The notes under the pieces are model-generated. The model was not told the DNA's origin and did no database searches. It worked only from the letters and a program-made list of their open reading frames with translations. Source: Anoxybacillus amylolyticus (GTDB taxonomy: Bacteria > Bacillota > Bacilli > Bacillales > Anoxybacillaceae). Taken from it: DNA of 64,000 bases. Shown here one piece after another: positions 8,126-16,689 of this stretch. The translations under genes were made by a program, and so were the position numbers. Positions within the stretch are counted from its first letter, which is position 1. Each line of letters opens with the position of its first letter. The stretch is from the NCBI RefSeq assembly GCF_001634285.1, contig NZ_CP015438.1, positions 813,501 to 877,500 on the forward strand, in the 5' to 3' direction.

Positions 8126-8890
8126 ATGAGAAAATGGATGCTTTCTTGTGCGATAAGTTTGTTAGTTGCTTATTCACCAGCGCTAGCTATCGCAGCAACG
8201 CCTGTTGATATTTCAAAAGAAAACACGTATCCAAATCCGACACAAGATTTGCCATACTTGCAGCCGAGCCCGTTTGCCAAACAACTAATTGAAACGGCGA
8301 ACGTCAAAATTGAAAATCCTGAACTTATTCGATTGTTAAACGAGTCATCGGTATCTAGCACCCCGTTTGCGTTCGGCTATCGGGCGACAATTTATTTAGG
8401 ACAGTGGCCATTGAACTATCAGTCGCTAGAAACGTCGACGAATTGGGAATACCAAAAAGTGAATACGAATTTTTTAGACAACCGCGGCGGCAATACTGCA
8501 CAAAAGCTGTACTATAAACAAGAAATGCAAAAGCATATCCGGGGCGGGTTAACAGCGCCAGTGCCGAATGAGGAAGCAGTGAAAAAAATGATGCTCCTTA
8601 CGGCGATGAAAAAAACGAATTTGCCGCTATCATTTAGCACAGTCATCGGCATCGGCACGAAAAAAGACCAGCCATACCAAGTGCCGGTGAAAAAACTTGG
8701 CTATTTGTATGCGTTTAGTCCAGCGGTCAATGAAAAAGGAAAAGTAACGTATGGAGAAGTGTACATCGTACTAAAAGGGAATAAAAAGAAAATTGTCGTC
8801 AAAAATGTGATGACGCAAGGCGTCGGCGCATGGATTCCGGTGCAAGACCGGCTGTCGTTTTTGTATATTGTAAGCGACCAGCCAAGATAA
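8126..8890 (+). CDS. yfkD: Secreted protein YfkD
   Basis: A 254-residue protein with a Sec signal peptide at residues 1-25 (MRKWMLSCAISLLVAYSPAL followed by AIAA) and a mature part without further membrane segments. It matches the position, size and general sequence of B. subtilis YfkD, a protein of unknown function. An AAAGGGG ribosome site lies before ATG 8126. The 160-base upstream region is AT-rich and contains ACATGT repeated in inverted positions around 7994-8015. It ends in a terminator shared with yfkAB. Confidence 0.82.
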   Translation: MRKWMLSCAISLLVAYSPALAIAATPVDISKENTYPNPTQDLPYLQPSPFAKQLIETANVKIENPELIRLLNESSVSSTPFAFGYRATIYLGQWPLNYQSLETSTNWEYQKVNTNFLDNRGGNTAQKLYYKQEMQKHIRGGLTAPVPNEEAVKKMMLLTAMKKTNLPLSFSTVIGIGTKKDQPYQVPVKKLGYLYAFSPAVNEKGKVTYGEVYIVLKGNKKKIVVKNVMTQGVGAWIPVQDRLSFLYIVSDQPR

Positions 8891-8920
8891 AACGTCAAGG
8901 AAAGCTGCCTTGACGTTTAT
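8891..8920. terminator. Bidirectional terminator between yfkD and yfkAB
   Basis: Perfect 10-bp stem AACGTCAAGG/CCTTGACGTT between convergent genes. Confidence 0.8.
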
Positions 8921-10041
8921 TTCGTGAGAAGTGCTTTTCGTTTGGTAAAATCAACGGTTGGATAATAAATGTTTTTGACGAGCACGTTCGGTCCTAGACA
9001 TTGTACCGATGGACAGTGGCAATTTAATTGTTTGGCGAGGGGCGAACGCATCCATTTTTCGTATGCTTCTAGCAACGTATCACGCTGGATGTTGCCGAGC
9101 GATGGTTCGTCGCCAAAATCAGTGACAATGATTTCCCCTGTGAAAATGTTGACGTTTAGTCGTGAACGCCCATCGGGGTCGTTGCGCACGGTGACATTTT
9201 TGCTCGTGTATAGCCGTTTGAGTAAGGCAAGGTCTTCTTCGTTGGGGCTGCACGGATAAAACGGAAGCGTACCAAACAACATCCAAACGTTTTCATCGCG
9301 AACGTCTAGCAAATGATGAATCGCCTCTCGAAGTTCGGCAAGGCTGACCGTTTCAAGCGCGCTTGCAAAATCGCTCGCATACATCGGATGCACTTCATGT
9401 CGCTTACAGTGCATTTCTTCGACAATTTGGCGATGAATCGTTTCTAAATGCGGCAATGTCCGCTTATTAATCATCGTTTCTGCGGAAACAAACACCCCCA
9501 TTTTTGAAAGTGCTTTTGCGTTTTCGAGCATCCGAAAAAAATACGCTTCCCGTTGTTTTCGGCTCGGTTTTTTCTCCATCATCTTAAAGCCGCCTTCGAC
9601 GAAATCGTCGATTGTGCCCCAGTTATGCGAAATGTGTAAGACGTCTAAGTAAGGGATAATTTTTTCATATCGTTCCAAATCGAGCGTTAAGTTGGAATTA
9701 ATTTGGGTGCGTACGCCGCGTTCATGCGCGTATTTTAATAACGGCACAACATATTGTTCGACAGATTTTAGCGAAAGCATCGGCTCGCCGCCAGTAATGC
9801 TTAATGAGCGCAACTGCGGAATTTCATCAAGCCGCCGAATTAAAAGGTCTACAGGCAACGCCTCTGGGTCTTTCGTCTGCAACGTATAGCCGACGGCGCA
9901 GTGTTCACAACGCATATTACAAAGCGTCGTCGTCGTAAATTCGATATTGGTTAGCTGCATATTTCCATATTGCTTTACATCCATATATGCTTCCCACGGA
10001 TCAAACGATGGCGTAATCGGTTTTAATGTCATCTCAGTCAT
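8917..10041 (-). CDS. yfkAB: Radical SAM/CxCxxxxC protein YfkAB
   Basis: A 374-residue radical SAM enzyme. The CNMRCEHC motif (CX3CX2C) near residue 41 binds the 4Fe-4S cluster that cleaves S-adenosylmethionine; SITGGEPML is the GGE motif. The C-terminal CHCPSVQC fits the CxCxxxxC signature that names this family. The ATG at 10041 is chosen because GGAGACGCG lies just upstream and longer readings add unrelated sequence. In B. subtilis 168 this gene is split into yfkA and yfkB; here it is one frame. Substrate unknown. Confidence 0.9.
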   Translation of the reverse strand: MTEMTLKPITPSFDPWEAYMDVKQYGNMQLTNIEFTTTTLCNMRCEHCAVGYTLQTKDPEALPVDLLIRRLDEIPQLRSLSITGGEPMLSLKSVEQYVVPLLKYAHERGVRTQINSNLTLDLERYEKIIPYLDVLHISHNWGTIDDFVEGGFKMMEKKPSRKQREAYFFRMLENAKALSKMGVFVSAETMINKRTLPHLETIHRQIVEEMHCKRHEVHPMYASDFASALETVSLAELREAIHHLLDVRDENVWMLFGTLPFYPCSPNEEDLALLKRLYTSKNVTVRNDPDGRSRLNVNIFTGEIIVTDFGDEPSLGNIQRDTLLEAYEKWMRSPLAKQLNCHCPSVQCLGPNVLVKNIYYPTVDFTKRKALLTK

Positions 10042-10141
10042 ACGCGTCTCCTTCATTATCGAAAATTTAACCATGTCCATTATAGTCCATTGTCATTTTT
10101 TCAACAATCGGGTACGATGGAAAGGAAGGGAGAGAAAAGAC

Positions 10142-10324
10142 TTGGGTAACGCAGTACATGAAAAAGATCTACAACTAAAATATTTAAAAGAGCGGTTAAA
10201 TATGCTGTTGCATATGCTTGATTCTCTTGATCCGGAATCGGCTGACGTCGAAGACATTGACCGTCTCATTGAGGTCATCGATTCGCTTGAGATGAAGTAC
10301 GAGCAATTTAAGAAAACGTGGTGA
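10142..10324 (+). CDS. SE1561-family small protein
   Basis: A 60-residue protein starting at a TTG (10142) after GGGAGAG. The sequence NAVHEKDLQLKYLKERLN followed by DSLDPESADVEDIDRLIE matches the SE1561 family of short Firmicutes proteins as I recall it. Predicted helical and soluble; function unknown. A terminator starts within its last codons. Confidence 0.75.
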   Translation: MGNAVHEKDLQLKYLKERLNMLLHMLDSLDPESADVEDIDRLIEVIDSLEMKYEQFKKTW

Positions 10325-10357
10325 AAAGCTGGAGCATCCAGCTTTTTTCTTTTTTTG
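10324..10357 (+). terminator. Terminator after the SE1561-like gene
   Basis: AAAAGCTGGA/TCCAGCTTTT hairpin with a 3-base loop and a long T tract. Confidence 0.85.
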
Positions 10358-10438
10358 GACACCATCCGTTTTCATTGATTGGCAAAAAGCAGTATAATAA
10401 AGGGGAAGATGATGGACAAAGGGGAAGGGGCGTTACGC

Positions 10439-11977
10439 ATGGAAAAATTCCAAGAAAGTATGTACCAGCTTATTGTTGAAACATCCACCAAATTGCCGAA
10501 AGATGTGCGGCGGGCGATTGCGAAAGCAAAGTTGCGCGAAAACGCAGGCACAAGAGCAGCGATGGCATTAACGACGATTGCCGAGAACATTCAAATGGCA
10601 GACGAAAATGTTTCGCCGATTTGCCAAGATACGGGAATGCCAACGTTTAAAATTAAAGTCCCAGTTGGTGTGAACCAACTGAAAATGAAAGAGGCGATCC
10701 ATCGAGCGATCGCCCAGGCGACGAAAGACGGCAAACTTCGTCCAAACTCGGTAGACTCGCTTACTGGTGAAAATAGCGAAAACAATTTAGGTGATGGGGT
10801 ACCAGTCATTAAGTTTGAACAATGGGAGAAAGATTATATTGATGTTCGCTTAATTTTAAAAGGTGGCGGCTGTGAAAATAAAAATATTCAATACAGCCTC
10901 CCGTGTGAGTTAGAAGGACTTGGTCGTGCCGGTCGAGATTTGGACGGGATTCGCAAATGCATTTTGCACGCCGTCTTTCAAGCACAAGGGCAAGGATGTA
11001 GTGCAGGCTTTATTGGCGTCGGCATCGGCGGTGACCGCTCCTCTGGCTATGAATTGGCGAAAGAACAACTGTTCCGTTCGGTCGATGACGTGAACCCGAA
11101 CGAAGAGCTTCGCAAGCTCGAAGACTATATTATGGAAAACGCTAACAAGCTTGGCATTGGAACGATGGGCTTTGGCGGAGAAACGACACTTTTAGGCTGT
11201 AAAATTGGTGTCATGCACCGCCTGCCAGCGAGCTTTTTCGTTTCTGTTGCCTACAACTGCTGGGCATTCCGTCGGCTAGGAGTAAAAGTGAACCCAGAAA
11301 CAGGAGAAATTCAAGAATGGCTTTACCAAGAGGGAGAAAACATCGATTTTGCAAAAGAGCTAGAAAAATCAGCGCAGTCCGTTCCGGCAGAAGGGCGCGA
11401 AATCGTTCTAGAAGCACCGCTAACGGAAGAACAAGTGCGGAAATTGAAAGTCGGCGATGTTGTCCGCATTAATGGTATGATGTATACAGGTCGCGACGCG
11501 ATTCATAAACATTTAATGGATCATGACGCACCGATTGACTTAAATGGACAAATCATTTATCACTGTGGACCGGTTATGTTAAAAGACGGAAACGGCAACT
11601 GGCATGTCAAAGCAGCCGGGCCAACGACAAGCATTCGCGAGGAGCCTTACCAAGGCGAGATTATGAAAAAATTCGGCATTCGTGCGGTGATTGGTAAAGG
11701 CGGCATGGGCGCAAAAACGCTTGCGGCACTAAAAGAGCATGGTGGCGTGTACTTAAACGCGATCGGTGGTGCTGCGCAATATTATGCCGATTGCATTAAA
11801 TCGGTCGAAGGCGTCGACTTTTTAGAGTTTGGCATTCCAGAAGCGATGTGGCATTTGCGTGTCGAAAACTTTACAGCCGTTGTGACGATGGACTCGCATG
11901 GCAACAGCCTTCACGAAGATGTGGAGAAATCATCGCTAGAAAAATTGGCGCAATTTAAAGAGCCGGTATTTAAGTAA
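10439..11977 (+). CDS. fumA: Fumarate hydratase, class I (4Fe-4S)
   Basis: A 512-residue single-chain class I fumarase. The N-terminal alpha part has CQDTGMPTF near residue 60, the first cluster cysteine; GGGCENKN and GQGCSAGFIG supply further conserved cysteines. The C-terminal beta part has HCGPVMLK and GKGGMGAKT (residues about 420-425). It hydrates fumarate to malate in the TCA cycle using an oxygen-sensitive 4Fe-4S cluster. The ATG at 10439 is preferred over upstream ATGs because a TATAAT at 10392-10397 would start the RNA near 10404 and AAGGGG lies 9-14 bases upstream. Distinct from the class II FumC of B. subtilis. Confidence 0.93.
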   Translation: MEKFQESMYQLIVETSTKLPKDVRRAIAKAKLRENAGTRAAMALTTIAENIQMADENVSPICQDTGMPTFKIKVPVGVNQLKMKEAIHRAIAQATKDGKLRPNSVDSLTGENSENNLGDGVPVIKFEQWEKDYIDVRLILKGGGCENKNIQYSLPCELEGLGRAGRDLDGIRKCILHAVFQAQGQGCSAGFIGVGIGGDRSSGYELAKEQLFRSVDDVNPNEELRKLEDYIMENANKLGIGTMGFGGETTLLGCKIGVMHRLPASFFVSVAYNCWAFRRLGVKVNPETGEIQEWLYQEGENIDFAKELEKSAQSVPAEGREIVLEAPLTEEQVRKLKVGDVVRINGMMYTGRDAIHKHLMDHDAPIDLNGQIIYHCGPVMLKDGNGNWHVKAAGPTTSIREEPYQGEIMKKFGIRAVIGKGGMGAKTLAALKEHGGVYLNAIGGAAQYYADCIKSVEGVDFLEFGIPEAMWHLRVENFTAVVTMDSHGNSLHEDVEKSSLEKLAQFKEPVFK

Positions 11978-11983
11978 TAGCTG

Positions 11984-12015
11984 AACCCCGCAAACGGAGC
12001 TTTGCGGGGTTTTTT
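11984..12015 (+). terminator. Terminator after fumarase
   Basis: CCCCGCAAA/TTTGCGGGG stem followed by TTTTTT. Confidence 0.9.
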
Positions 12016-12088
12016 GTTAAAATTTGTCGGGAGTAAAATGGTGGAAATGGAAAACCCTATACGTAGTAGCTTTTTCAGAAGGGGGATT

Positions 12089-12889
12089 ATGGTGAACGGT
12101 TATATGTTCTTATTGTTAGCGATTGTCGTTTCGTTTGCTCCGTCGTCTGTGTATGCGCTGTCGAATGAAGCGATTCATTGGGGGTTTTCCAAAAGTAAAA
12201 ACCACGAACCGCCTTCTGCCGGGAAAGAGCGGGATGCGCTGCTTGCGAAATATGACGCGTTTTATTTAGGAAACTCGCGCGAAAAGGCGATTTATTTAAC
12301 ATTTGATAACGGCTATGAAAACGGCTATACGGAACAAATTTTAAACGTGTTAAAAGAAAAGCATGTGCCCGCCACCTTTTTTGTCACCGGCCATTATTTA
12401 GAAACGGCGCCTGAGTTAGTGAAGCGAATGGCGAACGAAGGGCACATTATCGGCAACCACTCTTGGTACCATCCAGACTTGACAACGGTAAGCGATGAGC
12501 GGTTGCACGCAGAACTTGAGGCAGTGCGGAAAAAAACGGAGGAGTTAACTGGGCAAAAAGGGATGATGTACCTTCGACCGCCAAGAGGCATTTTTAGCGA
12601 ACGGACGCTTGCCATCGCTCGTGAGCTCGGCTATTACCACGTCTTTTGGTCGCTGGCGTTTGTCGATTGGCACGTTCATGATCAAAAAGGATGGTCATAC
12701 GCTTACAACAACGTCATGAAACAAATTCATCCCGGTGCCATTATATTGTTGCATACAGTGTCTAAAGACAATGCCGATGCGCTCGCAAAAGTGATTGACG
12801 ATTTGCGAAAACAAGGATATACATTTAAGCGTCTAGACGATGTGATGATCGAAAAAGTGGGACTTTCCCCGTTGCTATTTGCCCTTTGA
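12089..12889 (+). CDS. pdaA: Muramic delta-lactam biosynthetic deacetylase PdaA
   Basis: A 266-residue polysaccharide deacetylase (NodB/CE4 fold) with an N-terminal signal sequence (residues 1-22). Motifs: TFDNGYENGY near residue 71 (in most CE4 enzymes TFDDG; the second Asp is Asn here, as is usual for PdaA), HSWYHPD for the metal histidines, RPPRG, and a late ILLHT. PdaA removes acetyl from muramic acid so that the spore cortex delta-lactam can form. It corresponds to B. subtilis yfjS in the same neighbourhood. ATG 12089 follows AGAAGGGGG. Confidence 0.93.
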   Translation: MVNGYMFLLLAIVVSFAPSSVYALSNEAIHWGFSKSKNHEPPSAGKERDALLAKYDAFYLGNSREKAIYLTFDNGYENGYTEQILNVLKEKHVPATFFVTGHYLETAPELVKRMANEGHIIGNHSWYHPDLTTVSDERLHAELEAVRKKTEELTGQKGMMYLRPPRGIFSERTLAIARELGYYHVFWSLAFVDWHVHDQKGWSYAYNNVMKQIHPGAIILLHTVSKDNADALAKVIDDLRKQGYTFKRLDDVMIEKVGLSPLLFAL

Positions 12890-12909
12890 GCTTGGTTCAA
12901 AGGGCTTTA
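12881..12909 (+). terminator. Terminator after pdaA
   Basis: GCCCTTTGA/TCAAAGGGC stem followed by TTTAT; it overlaps the last codons of pdaA. Confidence 0.65.
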
Positions 12910-12946
12910 TTTCGTTATAATAGGAAGAAAAAAGGTAGGAATCGAG

Positions 12947-13813
12947 ATGTGGCAACAACAAATCGAAGTGGAAGCTCCGTATGATTTTTCTCGTGTATTA
13001 GAGCGATTGGCGCAAGATCCGTTATCTGTAGTGGATGTCGAAAAACAGCAGCTAGTCGTGCCGCTTTATATAAACAATACTCCGGTTGCTGTTTTCGTGC
13101 GCAGTGTCGGGACGAAACAGGCGCCGGCTTTTCTTGTTGAGGCGCAGCATCCAGAATTAAAAGAAGCGGTATTGGCGCGCCTGTTTCGCATCTTGCACTG
13201 GGATCGGCCACTTTTAGCGATTCACGAACATTTTTTGCAAACGGAGTTGCGGGACATTTTTTGCGAACATGAAGGGACGCCGCTCGTTTTAGCACCGGAT
13301 TTATACTTTTGTTTAATGAAATGCATTATTCACCAGCAGCTTCACATGAAAGTGGCATACAAAATGACCGAGCGGTTTGTGAAAGCGTTCGGGCAAGAAA
13401 TCGATGGCGTATGGTTTTCTCCGCGCCCAGAACAAATTGCTCGCTTATCGTACGACGAACTGAAAATGTTGCAGTTTAGTCAAAAAAAGGCAGAATATAT
13501 CATCGACATTTCGCGCCTTATTGTAGAAGGAAAGTTGCGTTTAGAAGAGATGCAGTCGCTTTCTGATGAAGAAGTGGCGAAACAGCTTCTTTCTATACGC
13601 GGCATCGGTCCGTGGACAGTGCAAAACTTTTTATTGTTTGGTTTAGGTCGTCCAAATGTGTTTCCGAAAGGAGATGTTGGCTTGCAGCGGGCGATTGAAC
13701 GATGGTTTCGGCTCGAACATCGTCCGACGGTAAAAGAAATGGATGAATTTCGACAAATGTGGGAACCGTATGCAAGCTACGCAACATTTTATTTATGGCG
13801 AAGTATTGAATAG
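12947..13813 (+). CDS. yfjP: DNA-3-methyladenine glycosylase II-like protein (YfjP)
   Basis: A 288-residue protein of the HhH-GPD superfamily. The helix-hairpin-helix is [17 protein letters not shown] (residues about 210-226), followed by the catalytic aspartate in FPKGDVGLQ. The first 100 residues form an AlkA-like N-terminal domain. It would excise alkylated purines from DNA in base excision repair. It is followed 11 bases later by the rRNA methyltransferase gene, likely one transcript. Matches B. subtilis YfjP by size and position. Confidence 0.88.
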   Translation: MWQQQIEVEAPYDFSRVLERLAQDPLSVVDVEKQQLVVPLYINNTPVAVFVRSVGTKQAPAFLVEAQHPELKEAVLARLFRILHWDRPLLAIHEHFLQTELRDIFCEHEGTPLVLAPDLYFCLMKCIIHQQLHMKVAYKMTERFVKAFGQEIDGVWFSPRPEQIARLSYDELKMLQFSQKKAEYIIDISRLIVEGKLRLEEMQSLSDEEVAKQLLSIRGIGPWTVQNFLLFGLGRPNVFPKGDVGLQRAIERWFRLEHRPTVKEMDEFRQMWEPYASYATFYLWRSIE

Positions 13814-13824
13814 GAGAGAGAACA

Positions 13825-15186
13825 ATGTTACAGCAAGGACAACAATTTCCACTAACAATTAAACGGCTCGGCATTAACGGGGAAGGAGTCGGCTATTTTA
13901 AAAAACAAGTGGTGTTCGTTCCAGGGGCGCTTCCGGGGGAAGAAGTCGTTGTCGAAGCGACTCACATTTACCCAAAATATGCGGAAGCGAAAATCGTCCG
14001 TATGCGTCGGCCGTCCCCACATCGCGTCAAGCCGCGCTGCCCTGTTTACGAACAGTGTGGAGGCTGCCAGCTTCAGCATCTCGATTATCAAGCTCAATTA
14101 GAAGCAAAGCGCGATATTGTCATTCAAGCGTTAGAGCGCCATTGCCGCTTGCCGCTTGCGGCGATCGACATTCGGCCGACGATTGGAATGGACGATCCGT
14201 GGCATTATCGCAACAAAAGCCAATTTCAAACAGGAGTGAAAAAAGGACGTGTCATCGCCGGACTTTACAGTATGAACTCCCATGAACTGATTGACATTGA
14301 CCGTTGCTTTATCCAACATGATGCCACAAACCGCGTCACAACCGTCGTGAAAACGATTTTGCAAGATTTGCGCATCCCGATTTACCACGAGCGAAAGAAA
14401 ACAGGCGTTGTACGAACAATTGTTGCCCGCGTTGGATTTTATACAGGCGATGTGCAACTTGTCATTGTGACGGCGACGAAAGAATTGCCGCGCCAAGAGC
14501 TGTTTGTAGCGGAAGTGAAACGTCGGTTGCCAGAGGTAAAATCCATCGCCCAAAACATTAACGGGCAAAAAACGTCGCTTATTTTTGGCGAAGAAACGAT
14601 CATATTAGCAGGCGAACCGTACATTCAAGAAGTGCTTGGCGAGTTGTCATTTGAACTATCCGCCCGCGCCTTTTTCCAGCTCAATCCGATCCAGACGGTC
14701 AAACTGTACGATGAAGTGAAAAAAGCGGCAGCGCTTACCGGACAGGAGCGCGTCGTCGATGCGTATTGCGGCGTTGGAACGATCGGGCTTTGGCTTGTGC
14801 GCGAGGCGAAAGAAGTGCGCGGGATGGATACGATCCTTGAAGCGATTGATGATGCGCGCCAAAATGCTGAGCGTCACGGCTTCACAAACGTCACCTACGC
14901 GGTCGGAAAAGCGGAAGTGCTGTTGCCAAAATGGGTGAAAGAAGGCTGGAAACCGGATGTCATCGTCGTCGACCCACCGCGAACGGGTTGCGACAACGCC
15001 TTGTTAAAAACGATTTTACAAGTGAAATCAAAAACGGTCGTGTACGTTTCCTGTAACCCATCCAGTCTCGCCCGCGACATCGACACACTTTCGAAACAAT
15101 ACCGTGTCGAATACATTCAACCGTTTGACCTTTTCCCACATACCGCGCATGTCGAGAGTGTGGCGAAGTTGGTGAGGAGGGGGTAA
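13825..15186 (+). CDS. yfjO: 23S rRNA (uracil-C5)-methyltransferase, RlmD/RlmCD type (YfjO)
   Basis: A 453-residue protein with an N-terminal TRAM domain (residues about 5-58), an iron-sulfur cysteine set in [14 protein letters not shown] (about 72-85), and a class I methyltransferase domain with [14 protein letters not shown] as the SAM site. [10 protein letters not shown] and [13 protein letters not shown] hold the substrate and catalytic (Cys) motifs. It makes 5-methyluridine in 23S rRNA. ATG 13825 follows GGAGAGAG. B. subtilis has two such genes (yefA/rlmCD and yfjO); synteny points to yfjO, and the exact target uridine cannot be told from sequence. Confidence 0.9.
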   Translation: MLQQGQQFPLTIKRLGINGEGVGYFKKQVVFVPGALPGEEVVVEATHIYPKYAEAKIVRMRRPSPHRVKPRCPVYEQCGGCQLQHLDYQAQLEAKRDIVIQALERHCRLPLAAIDIRPTIGMDDPWHYRNKSQFQTGVKKGRVIAGLYSMNSHELIDIDRCFIQHDATNRVTTVVKTILQDLRIPIYHERKKTGVVRTIVARVGFYTGDVQLVIVTATKELPRQELFVAEVKRRLPEVKSIAQNINGQKTSLIFGEETIILAGEPYIQEVLGELSFELSARAFFQLNPIQTVKLYDEVKKAAALTGQERVVDAYCGVGTIGLWLVREAKEVRGMDTILEAIDDARQNAERHGFTNVTYAVGKAEVLLPKWVKEGWKPDVIVVDPPRTGCDNALLKTILQVKSKTVVYVSCNPSSLARDIDTLSKQYRVEYIQPFDLFPHTAHVESVAKLVRRG

Positions 15187-15191
15187 AGAAA

Positions 15192-15461
15192 ATGAATGAG
15201 TTGTTGCATTGCATTGAAAAATATCTCAACGGTAAATTATCGGCGGAACAATTTTCTTATGAATTTCCTTCCATATACCTATTTTATGTTTATGAGGGGA
15301 ACATTGATGAGCAGTATGTCGATGCACTTGATGATATTTCTGAAGCTTGTGGTTGGTACGAACCGAATCCACTGCATAGGCAAGATGACGATGGCTACAT
15401 TGGGGAGGAAGAACTAAGAAAAATTGTTTTGGAGAAGTATAAATTGTTAAAAAGCACATAA
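15192..15461 (+). CDS. Colicin-D-immunity-like small acidic protein
   Basis: An 89-residue acidic protein starting MNELLHCIEKYLNGKLSAEQF, with a later EELRKIVLEKYKLL helix. The pattern (short helix, NGKLSAEQF, acidic middle with PNPLHR, then a helix) resembles self-protective colicin-like immunity proteins. That is recall of a family pattern and not a search. It begins 5 bases after the methyltransferase gene but is probably not functionally linked. No toxin gene is visible nearby, so it may be an orphan immunity gene. It opens the accessory island. Confidence 0.55.
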   Translation: MNELLHCIEKYLNGKLSAEQFSYEFPSIYLFYVYEGNIDEQYVDALDDISEACGWYEPNPLHRQDDDGYIGEEELRKIVLEKYKLLKST

Positions 15462-15484
15462 CCGAACATGGTTACGTGCTTTTT
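15451..15484. terminator. Bidirectional terminator
   Basis: GCACATAACC/GGTTACGTGC hairpin flanked by A run and T run, between convergent small genes; it overlaps the ends of both. Confidence 0.8.
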
Positions 15485-15677
15485 AAATGGAGTGAATTTG
15501 TTTAATCTCATCTTCTCCAACAGCAATCATATTTCCTCCATCTGGAGTAAATATTATTTCATCATAATCGAAATCTGTATCTTCTTGATCAATATAGTCA
15601 TGAACAAACCCTTCTAACACTGTTCCATCGTTAAACACAATTTGCACTCTTTTTTGAACGTATTTCCATAACCCCAT
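15483..15677 (-). CDS. LSm-like small protein, copy 1
   Basis: A 64-residue protein, MGLWKYVQKRVQIVFNDGTV, followed by LEGFVHDYIDQEDTD. It is clearly related to the protein at 15893-16123 (shared LWxYVxKxVxIVxxDGxVLEGFVxDY), so the two arose by duplication. The pattern VxIVxxDGxVLEGFV resembles the Sm1 strand set of LSm-type beta barrels. GGAGGTTTTT precedes the ATG. Role unknown; possibly an immunity-type protein given the neighbours. Confidence 0.65.
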   Translation of the reverse strand: MGLWKYVQKRVQIVFNDGTVLEGFVHDYIDQEDTDFDYDEIIFTPDGGNMIAVGEDEIKQIHSI

Positions 15678-15716
15678 AAAAACCTCCTGTATTGCAAAAC
15701 ATGCTTTTCTTGAAAT

Positions 15717-15896
15717 TTAATCATTTTTCCGACATTTATACGTAATTTCAACAATTTCATCGGTTGTGACATAAAACATATCATCAAAGTCATCTGCGCG
15801 TTGGCAAAAATATTTTGGTTCAGTCGGAAATACTTCTAAAACAGTAGCTTCTGTTCCGTCTTTTAGCCGTATGACATCCAATTCTTCCACAATCAT
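15717..15896 (-). CDS. Small acidic protein between the LSm-like genes (59 aa)
   Basis: A frame on the minus strand from ATG 15896 to TAA 15717-15719, product MIVEELDVIRLKDGTEATVL onward, with DEIVEITYK near the end. The ATG overlaps the TGA of the upstream LSm-like gene in an ATGA arrangement, which is strong support for translation. The sequence has an SH3-like beta-barrel feel (DVIRLKDGTEATVLEV), like DUF4926-type domains, but the assignment is weak. Function unknown. Confidence 0.6.
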   Translation of the reverse strand: MIVEELDVIRLKDGTEATVLEVFPTEPKYFCQRADDFDDMFYVTTDEIVEITYKCRKND

Positions 15897-16123
15897 TTGT
15901 CTCTCCCTCGCTTTTCGTTAAGAATTGTAATCGATTTTATTTCTGTTTCCAGTACGCCAAAAACATAGCCTTTTCCTTTTGTTTCTTTGTTTGTAATTAT
16001 TAAGCTATCTATTCCATCCTCACTATCCTCTCCGTCGCAGTAATCGCGAACAAACCCTTCTAGCACATCTCCGTCTTTATATACAATTCGTACGTTTTTC
16101 CCAACATATTCCCATAATTTCAT
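15893..16123 (-). CDS. LSm-like small protein, copy 2
   Basis: A 76-residue protein starting MKLWEYVGKNVRIVYKDGDV; paralogue of 15483-15677. The acidic insert DYCDGEDSEDGIDS and the strand FGVLETEIKSITIL complete a likely beta barrel. GGAGGGCTGGC precedes the start. It is the first gene of a three-gene leftward group (15893-16123, 15717-15896, 15483-15677). Function unknown. Confidence 0.65.
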   Translation of the reverse strand: MKLWEYVGKNVRIVYKDGDVLEGFVRDYCDGEDSEDGIDSLIITNKETKGKGYVFGVLETEIKSITILNEKRGRDK

Positions 16124-16155
16124 GCCAGCCCTCCTTTATCTTTCTTGCATTAAAT

Positions 16156-16683
16156 TTAAAACAGCTTTAATTGCTCTGAATTGTGCATCAGTTCATGAAG
16201 ATTAGCGACAGCCGATTCACTTCCGACATTTACCATTGTTTTGATATCATCCACATCTTTAATCGTATAAAATTGTTTAGCAGGGATAAAGTATACTAAT
16301 ACTTTTTTGTTTAATTTGGTAAGATTGATGATGTTATTCAATGTTCCTTTACTTTGTCCGTTCCAAATCATAAAACCGTAGTCTGCATTTTTTGCCATCT
16401 CTATATCTTTGGCTGCGTAATAATCAAATCCTTTTTTGTGTGGTTCAACCTCCACCTTTTCTACTTCCCATTGCCCAATATTATTTCTTGCCTTTCCATT
16501 TGTTGCATAAACTTTAACATTTCGATAATTCAACGAATGTAAAAACTTTTGAACTTGTTTATCTACTCCATTCGCATCCCCGACCAAAACAGTGAAATTG
16601 TTGTTTATAATGTTGAACAACCTTTCTTTTACTTGTTTATTCAAAATGGAGACTGCTCGCGGACCAGCGACAAATACCTTCAT
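16156..16683 (-). CDS. SLOG-fold (YspA/DUF2493-like) nucleotide-binding protein
   Basis: A 175-residue protein. Residues 1-10 (MKVFVAGPRA) form the first Rossmann strand and loop; TVLVGDANGVDKQVQKFL (about 31-48) matches the SLOG superfamily loop GxAxGxD. The later MAKNADYGFMIWNGQSKGT is the typical second half in which a family member senses or cleaves nucleotides. SLOG proteins bind nucleotide-derived ligands and are common in conflict systems. It starts 6 bases after the stop of the phosphoribosyltransferase gene, with AGAAGGTG as ribosome site, so the two are co-translated. Ligand unknown. Base composition is more AT-rich than in the core genes. Confidence 0.75.
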   Translation of the reverse strand: MKVFVAGPRAVSILNKQVKERLFNIINNNFTVLVGDANGVDKQVQKFLHSLNYRNVKVYATNGKARNNIGQWEVEKVEVEPHKKGFDYYAAKDIEMAKNADYGFMIWNGQSKGTLNNIINLTKLNKKVLVYFIPAKQFYTIKDVDDIKTMVNVGSESAVANLHELMHNSEQLKLF

Positions 16684-16689
16684 TTCAAT

